This document shows, in pieces, positions 22,694-31,501 of a stretch of 64,000 nucleotides of DNA. The number at the start of each line of letters is the position of its first letter. Within the stretch, counting starts at the first letter, position 1. Below the pieces are notes generated by a model, which had not been told where the DNA came from, searched no databases, and saw only the letters and a list, made by a program, of their open reading frames with translations. The stretch is from Bradyrhizobiaceae bacterium Ga0074131 (GTDB lineage Bacteria > Pseudomonadota > Alphaproteobacteria > Rhizobiales > Xanthobacteraceae), in assembly GCA_001464035.1 (NCBI GenBank), contig LNEC01000019.1, positions 682,001-746,000 on the forward strand, in the 5' to 3' direction. Position numbers and translations under genes: made by a program.

Positions 22694-23689
22694 ATGAAAT
22701 TTAGACAGCGGAGCCTCATGCAGATTGCGGAATTAATCTGCGGCAACCGCAACCACGACGAGATGTGCTACTTTCGCTATCGGAGTAGCAAGTACCTAAC
22801 CGAATTCTTCCAGGACTGCGATACCGACTACATTCACGATGGCTCCAGCCGCGCTTATTGGGTCGCCGACGTCTTGAAAAGTATATTAGAAGAGCCACAG
22901 CCGAACGCCAACACGCCGCCGGAGACATTTTCGCGCGTGATCCGCGTGCTGATGGACCAAGGCGACGCGGAGAGCGAACAACCGTCGCGGCCCGGCGCCC
23001 TAGCGGCCCTTAATGCAGCCCTAACGCGCGAGGGGTTTGAAGCGTTCTACGGCGACGACAAGCAGTGCTACTTACGACATCTCGCAACGTCGACCGTGGC
23101 TATAGCGTCACCGAATCCGCACCGGCCATTCTCGGCACAGGAAATCAAGAGGCGCGAGCAGCTGATTTCTTATCTCGATGAAGCCTCCGAGGATGACTTA
23201 ATAGCGGAAGTGCTGCTGCCGTTATTTCGCCAGCTTGGCTTCCATCGGATCACCTCCGCCGGGCACGTCGACAAGGCGCTGGAGTACGGCAAGGACATCT
23301 GGATGAAGTTCAACTTGCCGACTCAGCACGTTCTCTATTTCGGCATTCAGGTGAAAAAGGGAAAGCTTGACGCCGCCGGTATCAGCAAGGCTGCAAACGG
23401 CAACGTGGCTGAGATCCATAATCAAGTTACCATGATGCTCGGCCATGAGATCTTTGACCCTGAGTTGAGCAGGCGCGTTTTGGTCGATCACGCCTTCATT
23501 GTGGCAGGCGGAGAAATTACAAAGGCCGCGCGCAATTGGCTTGGAAACAAGCTAGACGCTACGAAGCGTAGCCAAGTGATGTTCATGGATCGCAACGATA
23601 TCTTGAATTTATTCGTAGTCACCAATCTGCCGTTGCCGAGCGGTGCCATCCCTCCAAGGGCGCCAGACGACGGCGACCTTCCTTTTTAG
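22694..23689 (+). CDS. Predicted defence nuclease: AbiJ-like N-terminus and PD-(D/E)XK-type C-terminus
   Basis: A 331-residue protein. The N-terminal 130 residues contain RYRSSKYLTEFFQDCDTDYI and HDGSSRAYWVADVL, which from memory resemble N-terminal domains of AbiJ-type abortive-infection proteins; this assignment is tentative. The C-terminal half has the spacing of a restriction-endonuclease fold: an acidic helix DDLIAEVLLPLFRQLGF, then EYGKDIWMKF giving the metal aspartate, then YFGIQVKKGKLD giving Q-x-K, as in Mrr-like enzymes. No ATPase, HEPN or membrane domain is visible. It is translationally coupled to the winged-helix gene and lower in GC than flanking genes (32 of 60 nt in 22741-22800). 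I infer phage defence or mobile-element maintenance. Confidence 0.65.
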   Translation: MKFRQRSLMQIAELICGNRNHDEMCYFRYRSSKYLTEFFQDCDTDYIHDGSSRAYWVADVLKSILEEPQPNANTPPETFSRVIRVLMDQGDAESEQPSRPGALAALNAALTREGFEAFYGDDKQCYLRHLATSTVAIASPNPHRPFSAQEIKRREQLISYLDEASEDDLIAEVLLPLFRQLGFHRITSAGHVDKALEYGKDIWMKFNLPTQHVLYFGIQVKKGKLDAAGISKAANGNVAEIHNQVTMMLGHEIFDPELSRRVLVDHAFIVAGGEITKAARNWLGNKLDATKRSQVMFMDRNDILNLFVVTNLPLPSGAIPPRAPDDGDLPF

Positions 23690-23754
23690 CGAGCGGTCTG
23701 TACCGCGAAGTTTTGACTAAGGTCAGTCCGGTGCGCCCATTGATCCCAATGGTC

Positions 23755-23842
23755 AATGCCGGGCTTGACCGGCAATCCATCACCCAAAAAACTTCATGCG
23801 AAGAGGATGGATGCCCGGATCAAGTCCGGGCATGACGACGTT
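23755..23842. repeat. Pair of palindromic repeat units at the right edge of the accessory island
   Basis: A degenerate unit, TGCCGGGCTTGACCGGCAATC, is followed by an intact inverted one, GGATGCCCGGATCAAGTCCG, ending GGGCATGACG. Arms CCCGGA and TCCGGG pair. This is the same general type as the units at 38173 and 38571-38662. Confidence 0.75.
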
Positions 23843-23964
23843 GCTCCTCCCGTTAACCCTTCACTCATCCTTTTCGCGAAAATGGCAGTTGCCACCGCCG
23901 CCGTTGGTCGCGGCCTGGCGGTGGATGTGGTGATATCGCGGGTCTCCTGAGCGAGTGTGGCGTG

Positions 23965-24480
23965 ATGCGTAACATTATGATTATGGCGGCCTTCCTTGTC
24001 GGCCTCGGCACCCTCATGGCGCAGTTGGCGGACAGAATGTCGGCGTCTCCGGCGCTTGCCAGCGGCGTGTCGCGGCAAGCCCACGTCGAAACACCTGCGC
24101 CAACCGGCGGCCGTAGCCTCAGTATTCCGCGCGACGTCCGCGGTCATTTTCAGACCGAAGGCCGGATCGATGGCCAGCGCATCGGTTTCATGGTCGATAC
24201 CGGCGCCTCCGTGGTGGCCCTGAACGAGAAGTCCGCGGCGCGGTTCGGTTTCCGCCCCGGCCGCAGCGACTACAACGCCACCGTTTCGACCGCCAACGGC
24301 ACCATCAAGGCGGCGCGCACGCGGCTCGCCATGGTCGAAGTCGGCGGCATCGTGGTGCGCGACGTCGACGCCATGGTGCTGCCGGATGAGGCTTTGTCCG
24401 AAAATCTGCTCGGCCTGTCGTTCCTGTCGAAGCTCAAGCGCTTCGAGTACGCCAATGGCAGGCTGGTGCTGGAGCAATAA
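23965..24480 (+). CDS. Membrane-anchored clan AA aspartic protease (TIGR02281 type)
   Basis: A 171-residue protein beginning with a hydrophobic anchor or signal (IMIMAAFLVGLGTLMAQLA). The retropepsin-like domain has the catalytic FMVDTGASVVALN near residue 75, then STANGTIKAARTRL and GLSFLSKLKRFEYANGRLVL at the C-terminus. This single-domain layout is the TIGR02281 family of alphaproteobacterial aspartic proteases, related to retroviral-type proteases and probably active as dimers. Start choice: the track uses GTG 23962; the next codon is ATG and is preferred. Substrate unknown. Confidence 0.87.
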   Translation: MRNIMIMAAFLVGLGTLMAQLADRMSASPALASGVSRQAHVETPAPTGGRSLSIPRDVRGHFQTEGRIDGQRIGFMVDTGASVVALNEKSAARFGFRPGRSDYNATVSTANGTIKAARTRLAMVEVGGIVVRDVDAMVLPDEALSENLLGLSFLSKLKRFEYANGRLVLEQ

Positions 24481-24602
24481 GGCAGCACCACTGCCAATCC
24501 GTCGCATTTGATACCCATCCATCGCTGTCCCGCCTTCCGCTCCGCCCCTGCATTCGCTAAGGCTGCGGTGCTCCATTTTTGCGTTCTCATGACGAGGCCT
24601 GA

Positions 24603-26102
24603 ATGTTTCCGAAGCCGAAACCCGCGCTGGTTCCGAACACCTATGCCTATGAGTCCGAGCCGATGGTGAAGGCGACCGGCTTTCGCGAATACGACGCCCG
24701 CTGGCTGTTCGGCCAGGAAATCAACCTGATGGGCATTCAGGCACTGGGCATGGGGCTCGGGGCGTTGATCGCCGAACTCGGCGTCAAGCAGGAAGTCGTG
24801 ACCGGACACGATTTCCGCGGCTATTCGGCCTCGATCAAATACGCGCTGATTTCGGGGCTGCTGGCCTCCGGCTGCAAGGTTCACGACATCGGCCTGTGCA
24901 TGACGCCAATGGCCTATTTCGCGCAGTTCGACCTCAATGTGCCCTGCGTCGCGATGGTGACGGCGTCGCATAACGACAATGGCTGGACCGGCGTCAAGAT
25001 GGGCGCCAACCGGCCGCTCACCTTCGGCCCGGACGAGATGACCCGGCTGAAAGAGATCGTGCTCAACGCCGAGTTCGGGAACAGGGTCGGCGGCTCCTAT
25101 CAGTTTCACGAGAATTTCCCGGCGCGCTACATCGCCGACCTCACCTGCCGCCCGAAACTGAAGCGCAAGCTGAAAGTCGTGGTCGCCTGCGGCAACGGCA
25201 CCGCGGGCGCATTTGCGCCGCAGGTGATGCAGGCGATCGGCTGCGAGGTGGTGCCGCTCGACACCGAGCTCGACCACACCTTTCCGAAATATAATCCCAA
25301 TCCCGAAGACATGGAGATGCTGCACGCCATCCGCGACGCGGTGTTGCAGCACAACGCCGATGTCGGCCTTGGGTTCGACGGCGACGGCGATCGCTGCGGC
25401 GTGGTTGACAATACCGGCGAGGAGATTTTCGCCGACAAGGTCGGCGTCATGCTGGCGCGGGACATGTCGGCGGTGACGGCGAACGCGCAGTTTGTGGTCG
25501 ACGTCAAATCGACCGGTTTGTTTGCAACCGATCCGGTGTTGCAGAAGCAGGGCGCGAAAGTCGCCTATTGGAAGACCGGCCACTCCTACATGAAGCGCCG
25601 CACTCACGAATTGGGGGCGCTGGCCGGCTTCGAGAAGTCCGGCCACTTCTTCTTCAACGCGCCGCTCGGCCGCGGCTATGATGACGGCCTGATCTCGGCG
25701 ATCGCGATCTGCGAAATGCTCGATCGCGCGCCCGGCAAGTCGATGGCGGACCTGAAGGATGCGCTGCCGAAGACCTGGTCGTCGCCGACCATGTCGCCGC
25801 ATTGTTCGGATGAAACCAAATACGGCGTGGTAGATGCCGTGGTGAAGCATTTCGAGGCGATGCAGAACAAGGGCGAAAAGGTCGCGGGGCAGAAGATCCG
25901 AGATCTCGTCACCGTCAACGGCGTACGCGTCACCGTCGAGGACGGCAGCTGGGGGCTGGTGCGGGCGTCATCCAACAAGCCGGAACTGGTAGTCGTGGTC
26001 GAGAGCCCGGTGAGCGAGCAGCGCATGCACGATCTGTTCGAGGCGATGAACGTGGTGCTGCGCACCCATCCCGAGGTCGGCGACTACAATCAGACGATCT
26101 GA
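24603..26102 (+). CDS. Phosphomannomutase/phosphoglucomutase
   Basis: Interconverts hexose 1- and 6-phosphates for polysaccharide and lipopolysaccharide sugar nucleotides. The 499-residue protein carries the four alpha-D-phosphohexomutase landmarks: the phosphoserine loop TASHNDNGWTGVK near residue 122, the magnesium loop GFDGDGDRCG near 260, the sugar-binding region around FEKSGHFFF near 345, and the phosphate-binding C-terminus RASSNKPELVVVVES. The serine loop has TASHND instead of TASHNP. ManB/AlgC-like dual specificity is likely, but cannot be decided from sequence. No operon partner is visible. Confidence 0.92.
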   Translation: MFPKPKPALVPNTYAYESEPMVKATGFREYDARWLFGQEINLMGIQALGMGLGALIAELGVKQEVVTGHDFRGYSASIKYALISGLLASGCKVHDIGLCMTPMAYFAQFDLNVPCVAMVTASHNDNGWTGVKMGANRPLTFGPDEMTRLKEIVLNAEFGNRVGGSYQFHENFPARYIADLTCRPKLKRKLKVVVACGNGTAGAFAPQVMQAIGCEVVPLDTELDHTFPKYNPNPEDMEMLHAIRDAVLQHNADVGLGFDGDGDRCGVVDNTGEEIFADKVGVMLARDMSAVTANAQFVVDVKSTGLFATDPVLQKQGAKVAYWKTGHSYMKRRTHELGALAGFEKSGHFFFNAPLGRGYDDGLISAIAICEMLDRAPGKSMADLKDALPKTWSSPTMSPHCSDETKYGVVDAVVKHFEAMQNKGEKVAGQKIRDLVTVNGVRVTVEDGSWGLVRASSNKPELVVVVESPVSEQRMHDLFEAMNVVLRTHPEVGDYNQTI

Positions 26103-26187
26103 GATTCATCTCTCGCATCCCACCTTCGGCATACCCCGATCGCCCGCTTTCGCGAACGATGACGCCGGTAGGCGGGTCGACGAAGCA

Positions 26188-26688
26188 CTACGTCGCCGGC
26201 ACCGGCAGCGCGGTGACAGACTTGATCTTCTCCATCGCAAAGCGCGAGGTGACGTTCTTGAGCGGCACCGCGCCGATCAGTTTCTTGTAGAACACGTCAT
26301 AGCTCTGCATGTCCGCGACCACGACGCGCAGCATGTAGTCGACGTCGCCGGCCATCCGATAGAACTCCATCACCTCGGGCATGGCGCTGACCGCGCTGGC
26401 AAAGGTCTTGAGCCAGGCCTCGGAATGATCGGCGCTTTCGACCGAGACGAACACCGTGATGCCGAGCCCGATCTTGTTCTGGTCGACCAGCGCGACCCGG
26501 CGCAGGATGACCCCGTCGGCCTCCAGCCGCTGGATGCGCTTCCAGCACGGCGTCGAGGACAGGCCGACCCGGTCGCCGATTTCGGCGACCGAGAGCGAAG
26601 CGTCTTCCTGCAGTACCGTCAGAATCTTGCGGTCGATGCCGTCGAGGCGGCGGTTGGGCTCGTTGATCTGAGGCGACGGGTCGGCCAT
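26188..26688 (-). CDS. Lrp/AsnC-family transcriptional regulator
   Basis: A 166-residue feast/famine regulator. The N-terminal helix-turn-helix (LSVAEIGDRVGLSSTPCWKR, the classic Lrp recognition helix SSTPCWKRIQRLE) is followed by the ligand-sensing RAM domain (VFVSVESADHSEAWLKTF; FYRMAGDVDYMLRVVVADM). Such proteins respond to amino acids and form octamers. It lies 72 nt downstream of the PfkB gene on the same strand, in an AT-rich gap that contains a near-perfect Lrp consensus box, so I infer autoregulation from its own promoter. Confidence 0.94.
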   Translation of the reverse strand: MADPSPQINEPNRRLDGIDRKILTVLQEDASLSVAEIGDRVGLSSTPCWKRIQRLEADGVILRRVALVDQNKIGLGITVFVSVESADHSEAWLKTFASAVSAMPEVMEFYRMAGDVDYMLRVVVADMQSYDVFYKKLIGAVPLKNVTSRFAMEKIKSVTALPVPAT

Positions 26689-26733
26689 GAGAAGAACTTT
26701 ATTCCATCGAAGGACACGATTTACCCTAATACA

Positions 26734-26748
26734 TAGAATATTCTTCTA
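26734..26748 (-). promoter_or_regulatory. Lrp-type binding box upstream of the Lrp gene
   Basis: TAGAATATTCTTCTA agrees with the 15-bp E. coli Lrp consensus YAGHAWATTWTDCTR at 14 of 15 positions and contains the perfect palindrome AGAATATTCT. It stands about 46 nt before the regulator start, in an AT-rich stretch unusual for this genome. Confidence 0.6.
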
Positions 26749-26759
26749 AGGCAAGCCCG

Positions 26760-27737
26760 TTACCGCTTGCCCCGGACCGGGTCCGCCGACTGGCTCTGGC
26801 TTAAAAGCGCATCCACTTCAACACGTTGCGGAGCGGCAAAGGCGCCGCCATGCCGCGTACATTTCAGTGCTGCGGCCGCGGAGGCAAACCGCAGCGCGTC
26901 CCGCAATTCCTGCTGTTCGGTGATCGCCAGCGCGAACGCGCCGTGAAACACGTCGCCGGCGCCCAGCGTGTCCACCGTGTGCACCGGGAAGGCCGGCGTC
27001 TCCTGCAGATTGCCCTGCTCGTCTAGCCAGATCGTCCCTTTCGGCCCGCGCGTCCCCGCCAGAAACGACGGCGTCAGTTTGGCGATTTTCTTCAGCGCCT
27101 CGCCGTCGTCGGCGAGGCCGGCGGTCTCCTGCAGCGGCTCGCTGGAGAATACCAGATGGGACGATGCGGTGAGCAGCCCCTCGCGCAGCGACATCGCGCG
27201 GTCGACGTCCACGATCACCGGGATGCCGCGTCGGCGCGCCTCGGCGCACAAATCTGTGCAGAATGCGGCGCAGCGGCTCTCGGTCAGGATGGCGGCGCAA
27301 TCCTCCAGCAACTTCTCGGTGTCGGGCAGGCGGACCTTCCACAGTTCGGGATCGCGGAACGTCACGATGGTGCGCTCGCCGCTTGGATCGACCATGACGG
27401 TCGAGATCGGCGTCACCAGTCCCGGCATGTGCAGGATGTGCCTGGTCTCGATGCCCTCATGCGCGAGTTTCTCGAAAATGAAGCGGCTGGATGCTTCGCG
27501 GGCGTCACCCATCGGGCCGCAGATCGAGGCGCGGCCGCCGAGGCGGACAATTCCGATCGCGGCGTTGAGCGCGTTGCCGCCGCAGATTTCGTCGAAATGA
27601 GTGGCGTTCTCCTTCGAGCCACGCGCAGGAATGCCGCTGACGCGGAACGTCAAGTCGCGCACCGGCATGCCGATGCAGAGGATGCGGGGCGGGATTTTTG
27701 GCGCGGCAGCGTGAAAATTCATGCGGGAATCCGTCAT
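26760..27737 (-). CDS. PfkB-family carbohydrate kinase
   Basis: A 325-residue ribokinase-like kinase. The N-terminal PfkB signature is seen as CGGNALNAAIGIVRLGGRAS near residue 50 (two-glycine motif) and the C-terminal signature with catalytic aspartate as DTLGAGDVFHGAFALA near residue 275. These enzymes phosphorylate sugars, nucleosides or sugar phosphates; the substrate cannot be assigned. The start at 27737 gives a natural N-terminus (AAPKIPPRILCIGMPVRDLT). It precedes the Lrp gene on the same strand; the 72-nt gap with an Lrp box suggests separate promoters. Confidence 0.9.
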   Translation of the reverse strand: MTDSRMNFHAAAPKIPPRILCIGMPVRDLTFRVSGIPARGSKENATHFDEICGGNALNAAIGIVRLGGRASICGPMGDAREASSRFIFEKLAHEGIETRHILHMPGLVTPISTVMVDPSGERTIVTFRDPELWKVRLPDTEKLLEDCAAILTESRCAAFCTDLCAEARRRGIPVIVDVDRAMSLREGLLTASSHLVFSSEPLQETAGLADDGEALKKIAKLTPSFLAGTRGPKGTIWLDEQGNLQETPAFPVHTVDTLGAGDVFHGAFALAITEQQELRDALRFASAAAALKCTRHGGAFAAPQRVEVDALLSQSQSADPVRGKR

Positions 27738-27803
27738 AGCGGTTCCGCGTGTTGCCGGAACCCGGGCCCGGAGTTAATGAATGGAACCATGGGGTGTTCC
27801 CCG

Positions 27804-28757
27804 CTATGCATGCGCATTCGGGCCCTCATGCAGCCAGCGCCCCAGCAAATGATGGGCAATCGCAAACGGATGCGGGCCGGCGAGGCCATCAGGATGCTGC
27901 CTCTTGATCATCAAGGTCGCCTCGGCGCGGTCGAACCAACGGGCATCCTCGAGCTCCGTACGGTCGACGATGATGTCGTCGGTGGTGGCGCGTGCGGTGC
28001 AGCCGATCATCAGGGATGACGGATAGGGCCAGGGCTGCGTCATGTAATAATGGACGTCGGTGCAGCGGATCCCGGATTCCTCGAAAATCTCGCGGCGCAC
28101 CGCGTCCTCGATGGTCTCGGCGGCCTCGACGAAGCCGGCCAGGCACGACCACATGCCCGGGGGGAACTGCTTCTGCCGCCCCAGCAGGCATTTGTCGCCC
28201 GAGGTCACCAGCATGATCACGACCGGGTCGGTGCGCGGAAAATGCTCCGCCTTGCAGCTCGGGCAATCGCGCTTCCAGCCGCCTTCCTTCATCGCCGTGC
28301 GGGTTCCGCAATTGGCGCAGTAGCCGTGGCGCTGATGCCAGCTCACCATCGATTTCGCCATCGCGATCGCCGAAAGTTGTTCGGGCGGCACCACGCCCTG
28401 CATCGCCATGCCGCGCAGTTCGGTAACGGCGACGTCGTCGCGGGTCAGCAGTTTTTCCACTGACGCGGCCGAGATGCCCATGCCGAACACCGCCGCGCCG
28501 CCCTCGCGCAACCCCAGAAAGATCGTGCCGGGATTGGCGCCGAATTTCAGCGCCTCGTCGATGGTAAGGAGCGCGCGGGGGCCGCCGGCGTCCTGCTTCA
28601 CGACCAGCGAGTCGCGGTGGACCACATAGGCACGGGCGTCGCGATGCCCCTCCAGCGCCAACAGCTTCTCGTCATTGCCGCGCAGATGCGCGGCGCGATC
28701 GAGAATATTGGTGATGAAGGCGGGCCGGCCCAACGGAAAGGAATCGAATGCTGTCAT
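27804..28757 (-). CDS. nudC: NAD(+)/NADH diphosphatase NudC
   Basis: Hydrolyses NADH or NAD to NMN(H) and AMP, and in E. coli removes NAD caps from RNA. The track start at 28823 runs into the HIT gene; the ATG at 28757, 4 nt after the HIT stop, gives 317 residues with N-terminus MTAFDSFPLGRP. The zinc ribbon is CANCG...CPSCK near residue 165, followed by HFPRTDPVVIMLV, and the Nudix box is GFVEAAETIEDAVRREIFEE. The NudC-specific C-terminus SYQPWPFPSS-like motif is present as MTQPWPYPSSLMIG. Cotranscribed with the HIT gene. Confidence 0.94.
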   Translation of the reverse strand: MTAFDSFPLGRPAFITNILDRAAHLRGNDEKLLALEGHRDARAYVVHRDSLVVKQDAGGPRALLTIDEALKFGANPGTIFLGLREGGAAVFGMGISAASVEKLLTRDDVAVTELRGMAMQGVVPPEQLSAIAMAKSMVSWHQRHGYCANCGTRTAMKEGGWKRDCPSCKAEHFPRTDPVVIMLVTSGDKCLLGRQKQFPPGMWSCLAGFVEAAETIEDAVRREIFEESGIRCTDVHYYMTQPWPYPSSLMIGCTARATTDDIIVDRTELEDARWFDRAEATLMIKRQHPDGLAGPHPFAIAHHLLGRWLHEGPNAHA

Positions 28758-28761
28758 GGAC

Positions 28762-29208
28762 TCAACCAAGCCAAATCTTGCGGCGAAGCGCGCCGATGAA
28801 ATTCTGGACTTCCTCGGCGTCATGCGCGAGCGGCGGCATCATTCCCCAGACCGGACGCGGCCAGGCGGCGTCGCCGGAGCGGCGCGCGATCACATGGACG
28901 TGGAGCTGTGGCACCAGATTGCCGAGGGCTGCAATATTCAGCTTGTCGCATTTTGTGACCTCTTTCAGCGCACGGGCGACGCGGGAAGTTTCCGTCATTA
29001 ATTGCGCCTGCTCGACCTCGTCGAGGTCGATGATCTCGACAGCGTCAGGGCGGCGGGGCACCAGCAGAAGCCAGGGATAATTCGCATCCTTGATGACAAG
29101 CACCTTGCACAGCGGCAGGTCGCCGATGTCGATGGTGTCTTCCTTGAGCCGTGAGTTCAGCGACCAGGTGGGAGCGTCAGAAGGCATTTGGGTTCCAGGT
29201 GCGTCCAT
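28762..29208 (-). CDS. HIT-family nucleotide-binding protein
   Basis: A 148-residue histidine-triad protein with the catalytic motif LVPQLHVHVIARRSGD near residue 105. The HIT family hydrolyses or transfers nucleotidyl groups (adenosine phosphoramidase, Ap4A hydrolase and relatives). The opening LKEDTIDIGDLPLCKVLVIK and WLLLVPRRP are typical of a group found beside nudC in Rhizobiales. It is the first gene of a two-gene operon with nudC and is divergent from the SRP RNA gene, with about 215 nt between. Confidence 0.9.
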   Translation of the reverse strand: MDAPGTQMPSDAPTWSLNSRLKEDTIDIGDLPLCKVLVIKDANYPWLLLVPRRPDAVEIIDLDEVEQAQLMTETSRVARALKEVTKCDKLNIAALGNLVPQLHVHVIARRSGDAAWPRPVWGMMPPLAHDAEEVQNFIGALRRKIWLG

Positions 29209-29423
29209 CGTTTTCCCGATGGCTTCGAAAGTGGCCTGAAATGGACACCGCGGGCAGTGTCATATCAAGGCGTTACCATCCGCGAAAGCGGCTGATCCTG
29301 CAGGCCGCGGCGTCTCCTGGACCCGCGACGCTTCGGAGTATCGGAGGCCGGGAGCGACCCGGTGACGGGCGTGACGAGCGGTCCCCGCTTGCTTTCCGGG
29401 GCTTTTGGCCCCAAATAAGGAAC

Positions 29424-29521
29424 GGGAGATTGGCGGTGGACGAGCCACTCGCCAACCGGGTCAGGTCCGGAAGGAAGCAGCCCTAACGAGGTCCGGATCG
29501 GGTCGCTCGTCAGTCTCCTAC
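29424..29521 (+). ncRNA. ffs: Signal recognition particle 4.5S RNA
   Basis: Contains the nearly invariant SRP apical domain: GGTCAGGTCCGGAAGGAAGC then AGCCCTAACGAGG, with the GGAA tetraloop and the asymmetric internal loop that binds Ffh. Flanking strands pair to complete the long hairpin (GGGAGATTGGCGGTGGACGAG with CTCGTCAGTCTCC). A run of six T follows the stem at about 29525 and serves as terminator. The RNA lies just upstream of dnaX, a common alphaproteobacterial arrangement, and shows that the dnaX track start at 29405 is wrong. Ends are approximate by a few nucleotides. Confidence 0.93.
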
Positions 29522-29626
29522 CTGTTTTTTCGAGCGGATTGCGCAGGCTGGGCTACCCGTCCTGCGCTGGATTCCGTTCCCGATCCGCAAGCCGGCTTCG
29601 AGAGACAATCAATTGCGGATCGATCG

Positions 29627-31480
29627 ATGACCGACGCTGGCAGTCCCGTAACGCCCCCCAAGAATCCTGAAAGCGTCCATCAGGGAGGTTTCGACCTCGG
29701 CGGCCCGCCCCAGGCCGGCAAGCATTACCGGGTGCTGGCGCGGAAATACCGTCCCGCCAGTTTCGACGATCTGATCGGCCAGGACGCCGTGGTCCGCACG
29801 GTGTCGAACGCGTTCGAGACCGGCCGAATTCCGCAGGCCTGGATCCTGACCGGGGTGCGCGGCGTCGGCAAGACCACCACGGCGCGGATCCTCGCCCGCG
29901 CGCTGAATTACGAACTGCCGGACGGCTCAGTGAAGGGGCCGACCATCCACATGCCGGGTCTGGGCGTGCACTGCCAGGCCATCATGGAAAGCCGGCACAT
30001 GGACGTGCTGGAAATGGACGCCGCCTCCCATACCGGCGTCGACGACGTGCGCCAGATCAACGACAGCGTGCGCTATGCGCCGGCCAGCGCGCGTTACAAG
30101 GTCTACATCATCGACGAAGTCCACATGCTCTCGACCGCGGCCTTCAACGCGTTCCTCAAGACGCTGGAAGAGCCGCCGGAGCATGCCAAATTCGTGTTCG
30201 CCACCACTGAAATCCGTAAAGTGCCGGTCACGGTGCTGTCGCGCTGCCAGCGGTTCGACCTGCGCCGGGTCGATGCCGACGTGCTGATGGCGCATCTTGC
30301 CAACATCGCTGGCAAGGAGAATGTCGAGGTCGAGCCGGAAGCGCTCGGCGTCATCGCGCGCGCGGCCGAAGGCTCGGTACGCGATTCGCTGTCGCTGTTC
30401 GACCAGGCGATTGCGCATGCGGCGGGACCGGTGCGCGCCGATGCGGTGCGGCAGATGCTGGGCCTGGCCGACCGAACCCGCGTGATCGATCTGTTCGACT
30501 CGCTCGTTCGCGGCGACATCGCCAGCGCATTCAAGGAGTTTCGCGAGCAGTACGACACCGGCGCCGACTCGATCGTGGTGCTGTCCGACCTTGCCGAATT
30601 CGTCAACTTCGTCACGCGGGTCAAGATCGTGCCGGCTATCGCCGACAATGTCGCGTTCGGCGAGACCGAGCGCGTCCGCGCCCGAGACTTCGCATCGAAG
30701 CTCTCGATGCGGGTGCTGTCGCGGATGTGGCAGATGCTGCTCAAGGGCATCACCGAGGTGCAGGCCGCGACCCGGCCGGCGGCGGCGGCCGAGATGGTGC
30801 TGGTGCGCATTGCCTATGTCGCGGACATGCCGACGCCCGACGAGGCGATCCGGATGCTGGAACAGAATGGCGGCGCATCGCCGGCGGCCGCATCGGGTTC
30901 GGCGTCGGCACGAGCGACGTCCGCGTCGACGGTGTCCTCGCTACAGACTTCGTCAGCCCGCGCACCCTCCGCGCCGCGTGCCGGCGTGGAGGCGTCGGCC
31001 CGCCCGCAGATGACCGCGCCGATGGCGGAGGCGCAGGCAGCGCCCACAGCGTTGAAGATCGCCAGCTTTCCCGAACTGGTGGCGCTGGCCGGCGAGAAGC
31101 GCGATCTGCTGACCAAAGCAGCGCTGGAAGCCGATGTCCGGCTGGTTCGCATCGAAGACGGACGACTCGAACTGGCGCTGGAGCGCAGCGCGCCGCGGGC
31201 CCTGGTCAACGATCTCTCGCGCAAGCTGGAACAATGGACTGGGCGGCGCTGGACCGTGATCGTCTCCAACGAAGCCGGACAGGCGACGCTGCGTTCGCAG
31301 AACGAAGTCCAGAAGAACCAGCGCGAGCGCGACGCCGAGGCTGACCCGCGGGTGCAGGAGGTGCTCGCGCGGTTTCCCGGCACCAAGGTGGTCGAGGTGC
31401 GCAGGCTTGCCGCTGAGCCGCCGGAATCCGATGGTAGCGGTGAAGACCCCGCCGAGAGTTCCGACAGCGACGATTTCTAG
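29627..31480 (+). CDS. dnaX: DNA polymerase III subunit gamma/tau
   Basis: Clamp-loader ATPase that organises the replisome. The start is ATG 29627 (MTDAGSPVTPPKNPESV); the longer track ORF would translate the SRP RNA. The 617-residue protein has the AAA+ module: GVRGVGKTTTARIL near residue 80, Walker B YKVYIIDEVHMLS near 165, sensor 1 FATTEIRKVPVTVLSRCQRF. Of the four zinc-finger cysteines of enterobacterial DnaX only one is obvious in the corresponding loop (GVHCQAIMESRHMD), common among relatives. A long alanine/serine-rich linker (about 410-480) leads to the tau domain. I saw no convincing slippage signal for gamma. Operon with ybaB and recR. Confidence 0.96.
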   Translation: MTDAGSPVTPPKNPESVHQGGFDLGGPPQAGKHYRVLARKYRPASFDDLIGQDAVVRTVSNAFETGRIPQAWILTGVRGVGKTTTARILARALNYELPDGSVKGPTIHMPGLGVHCQAIMESRHMDVLEMDAASHTGVDDVRQINDSVRYAPASARYKVYIIDEVHMLSTAAFNAFLKTLEEPPEHAKFVFATTEIRKVPVTVLSRCQRFDLRRVDADVLMAHLANIAGKENVEVEPEALGVIARAAEGSVRDSLSLFDQAIAHAAGPVRADAVRQMLGLADRTRVIDLFDSLVRGDIASAFKEFREQYDTGADSIVVLSDLAEFVNFVTRVKIVPAIADNVAFGETERVRARDFASKLSMRVLSRMWQMLLKGITEVQAATRPAAAAEMVLVRIAYVADMPTPDEAIRMLEQNGGASPAAASGSASARATSASTVSSLQTSSARAPSAPRAGVEASARPQMTAPMAEAQAAPTALKIASFPELVALAGEKRDLLTKAALEADVRLVRIEDGRLELALERSAPRALVNDLSRKLEQWTGRRWTVIVSNEAGQATLRSQNEVQKNQRERDAEADPRVQEVLARFPGTKVVEVRRLAAEPPESDGSGEDPAESSDSDDF

Positions 31481-31501
31481 ACAATTTTGAAGGAGGCATT
31501 C

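Noticed and set aside
29405-29626. N-terminal extension of DnaX in the ORF track
   Set aside because: It would translate the SRP RNA gene; the ATG at 29627 gives the family N-terminus.
29627-31480. Programmed frameshift in dnaX giving gamma
   Set aside because: I saw no A-rich slippery heptamer with a downstream hairpin near the expected position.
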